From positions 1 through 7,000 of the forward strand of contig CBDDRG010000156.1 of the NCBI GenBank assembly GCA_965232975.1: a DNA stretch of 7,000 nucleotides. The letters run 5' to 3'. Below, one piece after another: positions 1-5,860 of the stretch. Within the stretch, counting starts at the first letter, position 1, and each line of letters opens with the position of its first letter. The notes under the pieces are model-generated. The model was given only the letters and a program-made list of their open reading frames with translations. It searched no databases and had not been told where the DNA came from. This DNA is from CBDDRG01 sp965232975. GTDB taxonomy: Bacteria; Pseudomonadota; Gammaproteobacteria; Pseudomonadales; Porticoccaceae. The position numbers and the translations under genes are program-made.

Positions 1-1
1 G

Positions 2-247
2 CGGGTGCTGCGCGATGATCATGACCTCGACAACTATGTCGCGGAAATCCCGCCCACCGCCGGCACCCTGCTGGTGTTTCAGGTAACCGACAACTGTTGG
101 CACGGCCACGCCCCCGTGATCGGCAAGCGCCTGTCCTTACAGATGAATTACGTCACCGGCGCCGCCGCCAAGGGCAAGCATCAATTGCTCCACCGCCTCA
201 GTGCCAGAACCAAAGCCCTGTTCGGTCGCGCCACCCCGGCCTATTGA
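2..247 (+). CDS. 2OG-Fe(II) oxygenase family protein, C-terminal fragment (5' truncated by window)
   Basis: Only the last 81 codons are present; the frame is open from the window edge, so the gene begins upstream. The visible part resembles the C-terminal half of the double-stranded beta-helix of 2-oxoglutarate/Fe(II) dioxygenases of the prolyl-4-hydroxylase type: GTLLVFQVTDNCWHGH followed by PVIGKRLSLQMNYV. In that family the distal iron-ligand His and, about ten residues later, the Arg/Lys that binds the 2-oxoglutarate carboxylate occur in this pattern; here they would be a His of WHGH and the R of GKRLSLQ. The proximal HxD motif must lie outside the window. A basic C-terminal tail (HRLSARTKALFGR) follows. 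It ends 25 bases before the preferred waaC start, which suggests one LPS or surface-polysaccharide operon; modification of a sugar or lipid is an inference from context only. The family call is fairly safe, the substrate is unknown. Confidence 0.7.
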   Translation, partial: RVLRDDHDLDNYVAEIPPTAGTLLVFQVTDNCWHGHAPVIGKRLSLQMNYVTGAAAKGKHQLLHRLSARTKALFGRATPAY

Positions 248-272
248 GCGTCCCGCGGTGGAAGTGCCGGCC

Positions 273-1355
273 GTGGCTGTGCTGATCGTCAAACTCACCT
301 CCATGGGCGATCTGGTGCAGGCGCTGCCCGCCGTCACCGATGCCAGCCGGGCGCGGCCAGAGTTGAGCCTCGACTGGGTGGTCGATGAAGCCTTCGCCGA
401 GGTGCCGCGCTGGCACTCAGGCATTCGCGACGTCTTCACCACCGCCCACCGCCGCTGGCGCGAGCATCTCGCCACGGCGCTGTTTGGCGGCGAGTTGCGG
501 GGCTTCGCACGCCGCTTGCGCGCGGTGCGCTACGGCGCGGTGATCGATGCCCAGACCAATCTCAAAAGTGCATTGGTGACCTGGCTCGCGCGCGGCCGCA
601 AGTACGGCCCCGATCGCCACACGGTGCGCGAGTGGGGCGCCCATCTGGCCTATTCCCGCCATTTCCACATCCCCACCGACCAGCTCGCCATCGCGCGCTG
701 GCGCCAGCTGTTCGCGCAGGCGCTCGACTACCCGTTACCCGACACACCGCCGGATTTTGGCCTTGCCGACACCCAATGGCCGGCGCCAGAGGTTGAGCTG
801 CCGCAGCCGCCCTTTCTGGTGTTTGTCCACAACGCGAGCTGGCCCACCAAGGGCTGGCCGGAGCCCTATTGGCACCAGTTGATCGACCGCGCCGGGCGTG
901 CGGGCTACGCGGTGTTGCTGCCTTGGGGCTCGTCGGCCGAGCATTTGCAAGCGCAGCGACTGGCTTTGGGACACGCCAACGCCCAGGTACTGCCGCGGCT
1001 GGCACTGACGGCGCTGGCAGCGGTGCTGGTGCGCAGCAATGGCGCCGTGTGCGCCGATACCGGGCTCGCCCACGTCAGCGCGGCGCTCGACGTGCCCACG
1101 GTTACCCTCTACGGCGCCACCGATCCCGGCCTGATCGGCGCGACCGGCACGCGCTCGACCCATCTGGTGGCCGATGGCTACCCCTGCATCCCCTGCTACC
1201 GGCGCCAATGCAAGGTCCCCGGCTATGCCGGTCCCGAGGCCCAGTGCATGAAAAACCTGGCGCCGGCGTTGGTGTGGCGCGCGCTCACTAATCTCATGGC
1301 CGACGCTGACGCTGCCTGCGCCGCGGGTCCCAATGCGCGAGGAATCTTGAAGTGA
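273..1355 (+). CDS. waaC: Lipopolysaccharide heptosyltransferase I (GT9 family)
   Basis: WaaC adds the first L-glycero-D-manno-heptose from ADP-heptose to the Kdo2-lipid A acceptor at the cytoplasmic face of the inner membrane. The start MAVLIVKLTSMGDLVQALPA matches the family N-terminus and places the presumed catalytic Asp at residue 13, as in E. coli WaaC. Donor-site features follow: HNASWPTKGWPEPYW (186-200, with a Lys near 193), LLPWGS (215-220) and the GT9 signature ADTGLAHVSAALDVPTVTLYG (261-281). A Cys cluster (C305, C308, C313, C325) near the end is common in this branch. The 360 aa are somewhat longer than E. coli WaaC (about 320). The frame is open upstream to a GTG at 201, but that start would overlap the oxygenase gene by 47 bases and add a non-conserved, Pro-rich leader. 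GTG 273 has GGAAG about 8 bases upstream; GTG 258 and 264 are alternatives. The stop overlaps the hldE start. Confidence 0.93.
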   Translation: MAVLIVKLTSMGDLVQALPAVTDASRARPELSLDWVVDEAFAEVPRWHSGIRDVFTTAHRRWREHLATALFGGELRGFARRLRAVRYGAVIDAQTNLKSALVTWLARGRKYGPDRHTVREWGAHLAYSRHFHIPTDQLAIARWRQLFAQALDYPLPDTPPDFGLADTQWPAPEVELPQPPFLVFVHNASWPTKGWPEPYWHQLIDRAGRAGYAVLLPWGSSAEHLQAQRLALGHANAQVLPRLALTALAAVLVRSNGAVCADTGLAHVSAALDVPTVTLYGATDPGLIGATGTRSTHLVADGYPCIPCYRRQCKVPGYAGPEAQCMKNLAPALVWRALTNLMADADAACAAGPNARGILK

Positions 1356-2776
1356 AAGCCATGCTGCCCCGCTTTGACCGCGCCCAGGTGCTGGTGGTCG
1401 GCGATGTGATGGTCGACCGCTACTGGCACGGGGCCACCGCACGGATTTCGCCGGAGGCGCCGGTGCCGGTGGTCAAGGTCGAGCACTGCGACGATCGCCC
1501 CGGCGGCGCCGCCAATGTCGCCCTCAACATTGCCGCGCTCGGCGCCGGCGCCATGTTGGTGGGTGTGGTCGGGCGCGACGAGGCGGCAATGGGTCTGCGG
1601 ACGCGCCTGCTGGCTGCCGGCGTCCACGCCGATTTCCAGGAGGCGGCGGGCAAGCCCACCACCACCAAGCTGCGCGTGATCAGCCGCCATCAACAATTGC
1701 TGCGCCTCGATTTTGAGGAGCTTTGGGGTGCCGAAGATCGCGCCGAGCTGCCGGCCAAGGTGCGCGCGCTGCTCGGCGGCGCGACCGTGCTGGTGCTGTC
1801 CGATTACGCCAAGGGCGTGCTCGACGCCCCGCGCGAGCTGATCGCGGCGGCGCGCGCGGCCGGGGTACCGGTGCTGGTCGATCCCAAAGGCGCGGATTTC
1901 GGCCGCTACGCCGGCGCGACCCTGATCACGCCCAACCTGCACGAATTCGCCGCGGTGGTCGGAGCCTGGGACTCCGAACAAGAGCTGGTGGCGAAGGGCG
2001 TCGAACTCGCCGTCGAACTCGATCTGGAGGCGGTGCTGGTGACCCGCGGCGAGCAGGGCATGACGCTGCTGCGGCCGGGGATGGCGGCGTTGCATCTGCC
2101 GGCGCGGGCGCGGGAGGTGTTCGATGTCACCGGCGCCGGCGATACGGTGATCGCGGTGCTGGCGGCGGCGTTGGCCGCCGGTGAAGACCTGCCGGCGGCG
2201 GTGGCGCTCGCCAATCTGGCCGCCGGCCTCGTCGTCGGCAAGCTCGGCACCGCCACCGTCAGCGGCCCCGAACTGCGTCGGGCCTTGCACCAGGAGCAGG
2301 GCTGCGAGCGCGGTGTCGTCAACGAGGCGCAGCTCCTCGCCGACATCCTCGACGCCCGCGCCCAGGGTGAAAAAATCGTGTTCACCAACGGCTGTTTCGA
2401 CATTCTGCACGCCGGCCACGTCGGCTATCTGGAGCAGGCGCGCAGGCTCGGCGACCGCCTGGTGGTCGCCGTCAACGCCGATGAATCCGTGCGCCGCCTG
2501 AAGGGCGAGGGCCGGCCCATCAACCCGGTCGAGCGGCGCATGGCCGTGCTCGCCGGCCTCGAAGCCGTCGATTGGGTGGTGGCCTTTGCCGACGACACCC
2601 CGGAGCGGCTGCTGGAACTGATCCAGCCCGACATCCTGGTCAAGGGCGGCGACTACGCCAGGGAGCAGGTGGTCGGCTGGCAGATCGTCGACGCCTACGG
2701 CGGCCAGGTGCGGACGCTGGATTTCCTCGACGACTGTTCGACGACAGCGATCGTGGCGAAGATCCAGAACAGCTGA
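1352..2776 (+). CDS. hldE: Bifunctional heptose-7-phosphate kinase / heptose-1-phosphate adenylyltransferase
   Basis: HldE phosphorylates D-glycero-beta-D-manno-heptose 7-phosphate at C1 and, after GmhB dephosphorylation, adenylylates the 1-phosphate to ADP-heptose, the WaaC donor. The 474 aa match the fused form (E. coli, 477 aa). Residues 1-315 are a PfkB/ribokinase domain: GGAANVALNIAALG (51-64) is PfkB signature 1 and DVTGAGDT (258-265) is signature 2, with the catalytic base Asp264. Residues 340-474 are a cytidylyltransferase-like domain: TNGCFDILHAGHVGYL carries the HxGH motif (H353-H356), then KGEGRPINPVERR (384-396) and DILVKGGDY (427-435). The GTG start sits inside the waaC stop (GTGA), implying translational coupling; an ATG three codons later (1361) is an alternative. 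Both domains look intact, with no frameshift. The long antisense frame over this gene is a GC-bias shadow. Confidence 0.97.
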   Translation: MKAMLPRFDRAQVLVVGDVMVDRYWHGATARISPEAPVPVVKVEHCDDRPGGAANVALNIAALGAGAMLVGVVGRDEAAMGLRTRLLAAGVHADFQEAAGKPTTTKLRVISRHQQLLRLDFEELWGAEDRAELPAKVRALLGGATVLVLSDYAKGVLDAPRELIAAARAAGVPVLVDPKGADFGRYAGATLITPNLHEFAAVVGAWDSEQELVAKGVELAVELDLEAVLVTRGEQGMTLLRPGMAALHLPARAREVFDVTGAGDTVIAVLAAALAAGEDLPAAVALANLAAGLVVGKLGTATVSGPELRRALHQEQGCERGVVNEAQLLADILDARAQGEKIVFTNGCFDILHAGHVGYLEQARRLGDRLVVAVNADESVRRLKGEGRPINPVERRMAVLAGLEAVDWVVAFADDTPERLLELIQPDILVKGGDYAREQVVGWQIVDAYGGQVRTLDFLDDCSTTAIVAKIQNS

Positions 2777-2808
2777 TGCGCCGGTTGCGGTTGCCGGCAG
2801 GCGTAACA

Positions 2809-2827
2809 GCTCCCGCTAGCGTGGAGC
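2809..2827 (+). terminator. Possible weak hairpin after hldE
   Basis: GCTCC (2809-2813) pairs with GGAGC (2823-2827), and the self-complementary CGCTAGCG lies between them with one bulged T. It sits 33 bases past the hldE stop, where the operon should end. No T-run follows, so it does not meet the intrinsic terminator pattern; it may only stabilise the 3' end or be chance. Confidence 0.25.
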
Positions 2828-2865
2828 CCCCACACTGAACCGCGAGTACTGAACGCATTGAAATT

Positions 2866-2889
2866 TGCAGTGTCCATATTGACACTGCA
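2866..2889. promoter_or_regulatory. Perfect 9-bp inverted repeat upstream of the DUF1328 gene
   Basis: TGCAGTGTC (2866-2874) and GACACTGCA (2881-2889) are exact reverse complements separated by CATATT. The element lies 91 bases before the DUF1328 start. The right arm overlaps TTGACA (2879-2884), a perfect sigma-70 -35 hexamer, but I find no convincing -10 at 16-18 bp. With no T-tract after it, an operator for a dimeric regulator is more likely than a terminator. The symmetry is seen directly; the role is inferred. Confidence 0.45.
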
Positions 2890-2980
2890 CTGCGGTCTGC
2901 CAGCGAGCAGAGGATTTTGGCGGCATAAATCGAGCTATCCATGTCGCCCCAATGTTCATCACGCAACCGAGGAAAGAATT

Positions 2981-3145
2981 ATGTTTTCATGGGCAATCAC
3001 TTTTTTGATTATCGCCATAGTCGCCGCAATTTTTGGTTTTACCGGCATCGCCGGCACTGCAACCCATATCGCTTGGATTCTGTTTGTCGTCGGCCTTATT
3101 TTGACGGTCCTATTTGCGGTGTTGGGGCGTCGTCCGCGGGTATGA
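2981..3145 (+). CDS. DUF1328 (YtjA/UPF0391-like) small membrane protein
   Basis: A 54-residue, highly hydrophobic protein beginning MFSWAITFLIIAIVAAIFGF. Two membrane segments are visible, about residues 4-20 and 29-48, joined by the short FTGIAGTATH turn and ending in a positively charged tail (GRRPRV). The FGFTGIA core, Trp near the start, size and terminal GRR match the DUF1328/UPF0391 family represented by E. coli YtjA. The biochemical function of that family is not established; members often sit near stress-response genes. The frame is open further upstream, but ATG 2981 has a good GAGGAAAG ribosome binding site (2969-2976) and gives the family's usual length. Its stop overlaps the ATG of the next gene (ATGA), suggesting co-translation with the DUF4112 protein. 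Confidence 0.85.
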   Translation: MFSWAITFLIIAIVAAIFGFTGIAGTATHIAWILFVVGLILTVLFAVLGRRPRV

Positions 3146-3834
3146 CGCCGACGCAATTGGGCGCGACCCGCAACGCGGCCGCCCGTCGGAAATTCGACGG
3201 CGCGCGGGGCGGATCGCAGCCTCTTCTGATAAACGCGCGCGTCGGCATTGCGCCGCCGGCGGCGAGTTCGCCAAGCCCTTCTTTTAGCCATGCAGCTAGC
3301 CATGCAGCCTTTGCGAATAGCGATGCAACCCTTGCGAAGCCATTGCGAGAAATCCTCGTGAGCGCCGAAAACCCACAACCCACGCTGCGCCGCCTTGAAC
3401 GCGTAGCCCGACTTTTGGACAGCGCCATCAGAATACCCGGGACTCGCTTCCGCATCGGCGTCGATGGCCTGCTGGGCCTGATTCCGGGCGTCGGCGACGT
3501 GGCTGGCCTGGGGTTGTCGGCCTACATCGTGGTCGCCGCAGCGCGCGCGGGCGCATCCACTAAAACGCTGATTCGCATGTTGGCCAATATCGGCGTCGAG
3601 GGGATTGTCGGCCTGGTACCCGTGCTGGGCGACGCCTTCGACATCGCGTGGAAAGCTAACGAGAGGAACGTCGCGTTATTGCGCGCGGATATTTTGGCGG
3701 GTGCGTCGGGCGAGCCCTCGCGCACGGGCGGCGGCTGGTTGATTGCCGGCGGCGCGATCCTGTTTATCGGCTTATTGGCAGGCATCATGCTGGGGACGCT
3801 GTATGGCTTTTGCAGGCTGGTTGCTGGTTCTTGA
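3142..3834 (+). CDS. DUF4112 domain-containing membrane protein
   Basis: Residues 80-185 of the 230-aa reading match the DUF4112 family: TLRRLERVARLLDSAIRIPG, then GLLGLIPGVGDVAGLGLSAY (109-128) and a second similar block GIVGLVPVLGDAFDIAWKAN (154-173). The two PG/PVxGD blocks look like an internal duplication typical of the family. A further membrane helix lies at about 199-224 and ends the protein. Function is unknown. The start is uncertain. ATG 3142 overlaps the DUF1328 stop (ATGA) but adds about 72 Ala/Ser/Pro-rich residues, including a SHAASHAA repeat, without family resemblance. GTG 3358 (residue 73, MSAENPQPTLRRLERV) gives 158 aa, nearer the usual family length, but its ribosome binding site is poor. 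I keep 3142 because of the overlap and open frame. Confidence is high for the domain and moderate for the start. Confidence 0.8.
   Translation: MTPTQLGATRNAAARRKFDGARGGSQPLLINARVGIAPPAASSPSPSFSHAASHAAFANSDATLAKPLREILVSAENPQPTLRRLERVARLLDSAIRIPGTRFRIGVDGLLGLIPGVGDVAGLGLSAYIVVAAARAGASTKTLIRMLANIGVEGIVGLVPVLGDAFDIAWKANERNVALLRADILAGASGEPSRTGGGWLIAGGAILFIGLLAGIMLGTLYGFCRLVAGS
3285..3308 (+). repeat. Tandem 12-bp duplication TAGCCATGCAGC
   Basis: TAGCCATGCAGC occurs twice, back to back and without mismatch (3285-3296 and 3297-3308). In the DUF4112 frame it encodes SHAASHAA in the low-complexity N-terminal extension. A recent slippage duplication is the simplest explanation. If the true start is GTG 3358 the repeat is in the leader instead. 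Confidence 0.85.
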
Positions 3835-3900
3835 AGCACCCGCAGGCGGCTGTCGCGCGACCGCGCACGGGCACTCGCCACGATTGCTGAGGACTTTCCG

Positions 3901-5007
3901 GTGAGATTATTCAGCTGTTCGGTGTGTGGGCAGTTATTGTTCTTCGAGAACAGCCGTTGTATCCAGTGCAGGCACGATCTGGGTTACTTGTTCGATATCG
4001 AGGTCATCAGCGCGCTCGAGCGCATCGACGGCGATAGCTGGCGTGCCATCGCGCCGGACGCCGCCGGCGGCGTCTACAAGATGTGCCGCAACTACCGCGA
4101 AGAACAAGTCTGTAACTGGATGCTGCCCATCGATTCGGCCGCTACGCTCTGCGCCGCGTGTCGGCTGAACACCACCATTCCGGATCTATCGATCGCGCAT
4201 AATCGAGACCATTGGCAGCGTCTGGAGATAGCCAAAAGGCGGCTGGTGTATGGGTTGCGCGCGCTGGGCCTGCCTGTGGAGAGCAAACAGGAAAATCCCG
4301 CCCAGGGCCTGGCATTCGCTTTCCTGAGCGACCCCGCCGGCAATTTTCAGGAGTCCAATGCGGTCATGACCGGGCACGCGGAAGGTCTGGTCACGATAAA
4401 TGTCGCCGAGGCCGATGATGTCGAACGCGAGCGCCGGCGCGTCGCGATGGACGAGCGCTATCGAACGCTGCTTGGCCATCTGCGCCATGAAAGCGGGCAT
4501 TATTATTGGCAGCGACTGGTGAATACAAGCGATCTGCTGGATCCCTTCCGCGATATTTTCGGCGATGAGCGCGCGGATTACGACGTCGCGCTGCAAACGC
4601 ATTACGCTGGCCCGCGCGCCGACTGGCAACCGGACTTTGTCAGCGCCTACGCGAGCGCTCACCCCTGGGAGGACTGGGCAGAAAGCTGGGCGCATTTCCT
4701 GCACATCGTCGACACGCTGGAGACGGCCCGCCAATTTTCGCTGCGTGTGGTAACCCCCGCGGCCGGTGCATCGCGGGCGACACCGGGCGGCGATCCGAGC
4801 TATTGCCCACCCTCGGCGGCCGCGATGATCGCCAGTTGGTTGCCCTTGACCTACGCCATCAACAGCATCAATCGCAGCATGGGTCAACCTGACACATACC
4901 CTTTCATATTGTCTGCCACGACGACCGAAAAACTCGAGTTTGTACACCGGGTTATCACCAGCGTCGGCGCCGGTGGCAAGGGCGGCGCGACGCCCGTCGC
5001 AAACTGA
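3901..5007 (+). CDS. Putative zinc-binding metallopeptidase with N-terminal zinc ribbon
   Basis: A 368-aa protein of the 'putative zinc-binding metallopeptidase' family (I believe PF15887). The N-terminus has CSVC (C6, C9) and CIQC (C20, C23), a four-Cys zinc ribbon, followed by more Cys (C62, C71, C84, C87) that may form a second site. The catalytic-type motif is LRHESGHYYW: H196, E197 and H200 form HExxH, where the Glu would activate water and the His residues bind zinc. Downstream PWEDWAESWAHFLHI (255-269) has acidic residues (E257, E261) that could supply the third ligand, as in gluzincins. The end, NRSMGQPDTYPFILSA then KLEFVH, is also characteristic of the family. No signal peptide or membrane helix is seen, so it is probably cytoplasmic. 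Substrate is unknown. GTG 3901 is chosen because TGAGGA (3888-3893) lies 7 bases upstream and the zinc ribbon starts at once. It stands 66 bases after the DUF4112 gene. Confidence 0.85.
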   Translation: MRLFSCSVCGQLLFFENSRCIQCRHDLGYLFDIEVISALERIDGDSWRAIAPDAAGGVYKMCRNYREEQVCNWMLPIDSAATLCAACRLNTTIPDLSIAHNRDHWQRLEIAKRRLVYGLRALGLPVESKQENPAQGLAFAFLSDPAGNFQESNAVMTGHAEGLVTINVAEADDVERERRRVAMDERYRTLLGHLRHESGHYYWQRLVNTSDLLDPFRDIFGDERADYDVALQTHYAGPRADWQPDFVSAYASAHPWEDWAESWAHFLHIVDTLETARQFSLRVVTPAAGASRATPGGDPSYCPPSAAAMIASWLPLTYAINSINRSMGQPDTYPFILSATTTEKLEFVHRVITSVGAGGKGGATPVAN

Positions 5008-5023
5008 CTCAGCGAGGCGAGCG

Positions 5024-5056
5024 AAAACTATCATCATCCAATCGGGGAGTTTTTTT
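5024..5056 (+). terminator. Weak terminator-like element after the metallopeptidase gene
   Basis: AAAACT (5024-5029) can pair with AGTTTT (5048-5053), and a run of seven T (5050-5056) overlaps the right arm. The 6-bp AT-rich stem and 18-base loop are poor for an intrinsic terminator, but the position, 17 bases after the stop, and the T-run make weak termination possible. Confidence 0.3.
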
Positions 5057-5062
5057 GGTCGT

Positions 5063-5075
5063 GGGTCGTCGACCC
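5063..5075. promoter_or_regulatory. Small inverted repeat GGGTC-GTC-GACCC upstream of the ferritin-like gene
   Basis: GGGTC (5063-5067) and GACCC (5071-5075) are exact complements around a 3-base centre, 48 bases before the ferritin-like start. It could be an operator half-site pair or a short leader hairpin. A 5-bp arm is easily found by chance in high-GC DNA. Confidence 0.3.
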
Positions 5076-5084
5076 TCGGCGTGT

Positions 5085-5104
5085 TAACCTGAGCTAACCG
5101 GAGC
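5085..5104 (+). repeat. Tandem decamer TAACC(T/G)GAGC in the ferritin-like gene leader
   Basis: TAACCTGAGC (5085-5094) is followed at once by TAACCGGAGC (5095-5104), nine of ten bases identical, and a third partial TAA. The period of ten bases, near one helical turn, and the position just before the ribosome binding site suggest a protein-binding site or a slippage duplication. Confidence 0.65.
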
Positions 5105-5107
5105 TAA

Positions 5108-5117
5108 AGAGGAGGTG
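5108..5117 (+). promoter_or_regulatory. Near-consensus ribosome binding site
   Basis: AGAGGAGGTG contains GGAGGT (5111-5116), a full match to the 16S anti-Shine-Dalgarno core, six bases before ATG 5123. It is the strongest site in the window and points to high expression of the ferritin-like protein. Confidence 0.85.
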
Positions 5118-5122
5118 TTGTC

Positions 5123-5578
5123 ATGAAATCTGAGGCGCATGAAAAAGCGATCGTGTTGTTGAACAAAATTCTCGAAATGGAACTTGCCGGTGCCATTCAC
5201 TACACGCACTATTCATTCATGGTTTATGGGTACAACCGGATTCCGATCGTGAAATGGTTGCGGGAACAGACGGCGGAATCGCTGACGCACGCCGAGACCG
5301 CCGGCGAATTGGTGACGACGCTCGGCGGTCATCCGTCGCTCGCTATCGGGCCCTTGCTGGAGACCCACAAGCACGAAATCGGCGAGATCCTGCGTGAATC
5401 ATTGCGAAACGAACGCGCGACCCTCACGCTCTACGAAGAGTTGCTCGCGCTGGTCGAGGGTAAAGACGTCATGCTGGAAGAATACGCCCGCGCCCATATT
5501 TACACCGAGACCATGCATCTGGGCGAAGTTGACAAGATGTTACGCAATCCTGGCGACATTGGGCGCTACGAAAATTAG
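5123..5578 (+). CDS. Bacterioferritin-like ferritin-superfamily protein
   Basis: A 151-aa, mostly helical protein of ferritin/bacterioferritin size (E. coli Bfr, 158 aa). Aligned by eye to Bfr, the diiron ligands map as E20 (Bfr E18), H56 (H54), E97 (E94), and E129 with H132 (E127, H130). The Bfr bridging E51 position is Ser53, with E52 next to it, and the haem-axial Met52 position is Leu54, so haem binding as in Bfr is unlikely. Blocks typical of this Bfr-like subgroup are REQTAESLTHAETAGEL (47-63), LGGHPSLAIGPLLETHKHEI (67-86) and LEEYARAHIYTETMH (118-132). Likely roles are iron oxidation or storage, or protection from oxidants; whether it forms a cage is not visible. ATG 5123 follows an excellent ribosome binding site, and the 115-base gap with repeats suggests its own promoter. 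I recognise no specific gene name. Confidence 0.85.
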   Translation: MKSEAHEKAIVLLNKILEMELAGAIHYTHYSFMVYGYNRIPIVKWLREQTAESLTHAETAGELVTTLGGHPSLAIGPLLETHKHEIGEILRESLRNERATLTLYEELLALVEGKDVMLEEYARAHIYTETMHLGEVDKMLRNPGDIGRYEN

Positions 5579-5634
5579 GAGGATCTGTCTGAGCTGCCCC
5601 TGGGTTTCGTCTTCCAAGGACCGAATGCATCCTG

Positions 5635-5661
5635 TCGACGACTGAGAGTATCGACGACTGA
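5635..5661 (+). repeat. Direct repeat TCGACGACTGA, period 16
   Basis: TCGACGACTGA is found exactly at 5635-5645 and 5651-5661, separated by GAGTA. It lies in the gap downstream of the ferritin-like gene, just before the possible small frame at 5684. It could be a regulator site or a minor duplication; nothing else supports a role. Confidence 0.6.
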
Positions 5662-5683
5662 CGAGACAAATGGAGAAAATGCC

Positions 5684-5860
5684 GTGCGCGAGAACCAGTT
5701 CTGCATCTTCACGGACCCGCGCGCGGGGGGGGGCCGATCTCGAGCGCATCTTCGAACGTGTCACACTCGGCTGCGCCGGGGGCCCGATGGCTTGCCTGAC
5801 GCATTTTGCGGCAGACAAGCCATCGATACACAAGCTCTCGACACGTCAGAACACGTATGA
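5684..5860 (+). pseudogene. Possible small frame broken at a nine-G tract (unrecognised)
   Basis: GTG 5684, with GGAG (5672-5675) 8 bases upstream, starts MRENQFCIFTDPRAGG. The frame reaches a run of nine G (5725-5733), after which it becomes Arg/His-rich and stops at 5858. If one G is removed the reading continues as ADLERIFERVTLGCAGGPM, which looks much more protein-like, then CLTHFAADKPSIHKL. This suggests a small gene frameshifted by one base, through mutation, phase-variable slippage or sequencing error. The shifted frame has no stop until 5981, antisense to the beta-barrel gene, which weakens the case. I do not recognise a family. It may be non-coding. Confidence 0.25.
5786..5824. terminator. 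Long imperfect hairpin between convergent genes
   Basis: GATGGCTTG (5786-5794) pairs with CAAGCCATC (5816-5824). Inside, CTG (5796-5798) pairs with CAG (5812-5814) and CGCA (5800-5803) with TGCG (5807-5810) around a TTT loop; only two single mismatches interrupt 16 pairs. It lies just beyond the 3' end of the minus-strand beta-barrel gene and downstream of the plus-strand ferritin-like gene, a natural place for a bidirectional terminator. Neither side has a T-run, so 3'-end protection or a palindromic repeat element are alternatives. Confidence 0.55.

Noticed and set aside
201..272. Longer waaC start at GTG 201
   Set aside because: It would overlap the oxygenase gene by 47 bases and add a Pro-rich leader absent from the family; the conserved MxVLIVK start is at 273.
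1223..2419. 398-codon open frame on the minus strand across waaC-hldE
   Set aside because: It is antisense to two clearly conserved genes; high GC with G/C third positions removes stops on the opposite strand. Its His/Arg/Gln/Gly-rich composition matches no family I know.
2879..2907. Sigma-70 promoter using TTGACA at 2879-2884
   Set aside because: No acceptable -10 at 16-18 bp; the bases there are AGCGAG. It is kept only as a note on the inverted repeat.
3852..3861. GTCGCGCGAC palindrome before the metallopeptidase gene
   Set aside because: A perfect 10-base palindrome made almost only of CG steps is common in DNA of this composition; no other support.
4186..5037. 283-codon open frame on the minus strand across the metallopeptidase gene
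   Set aside because: Shadow of the metallopeptidase gene; the plus-strand product has zinc ribbon, HESGH and conserved C-terminal motifs, while the antisense product has none.
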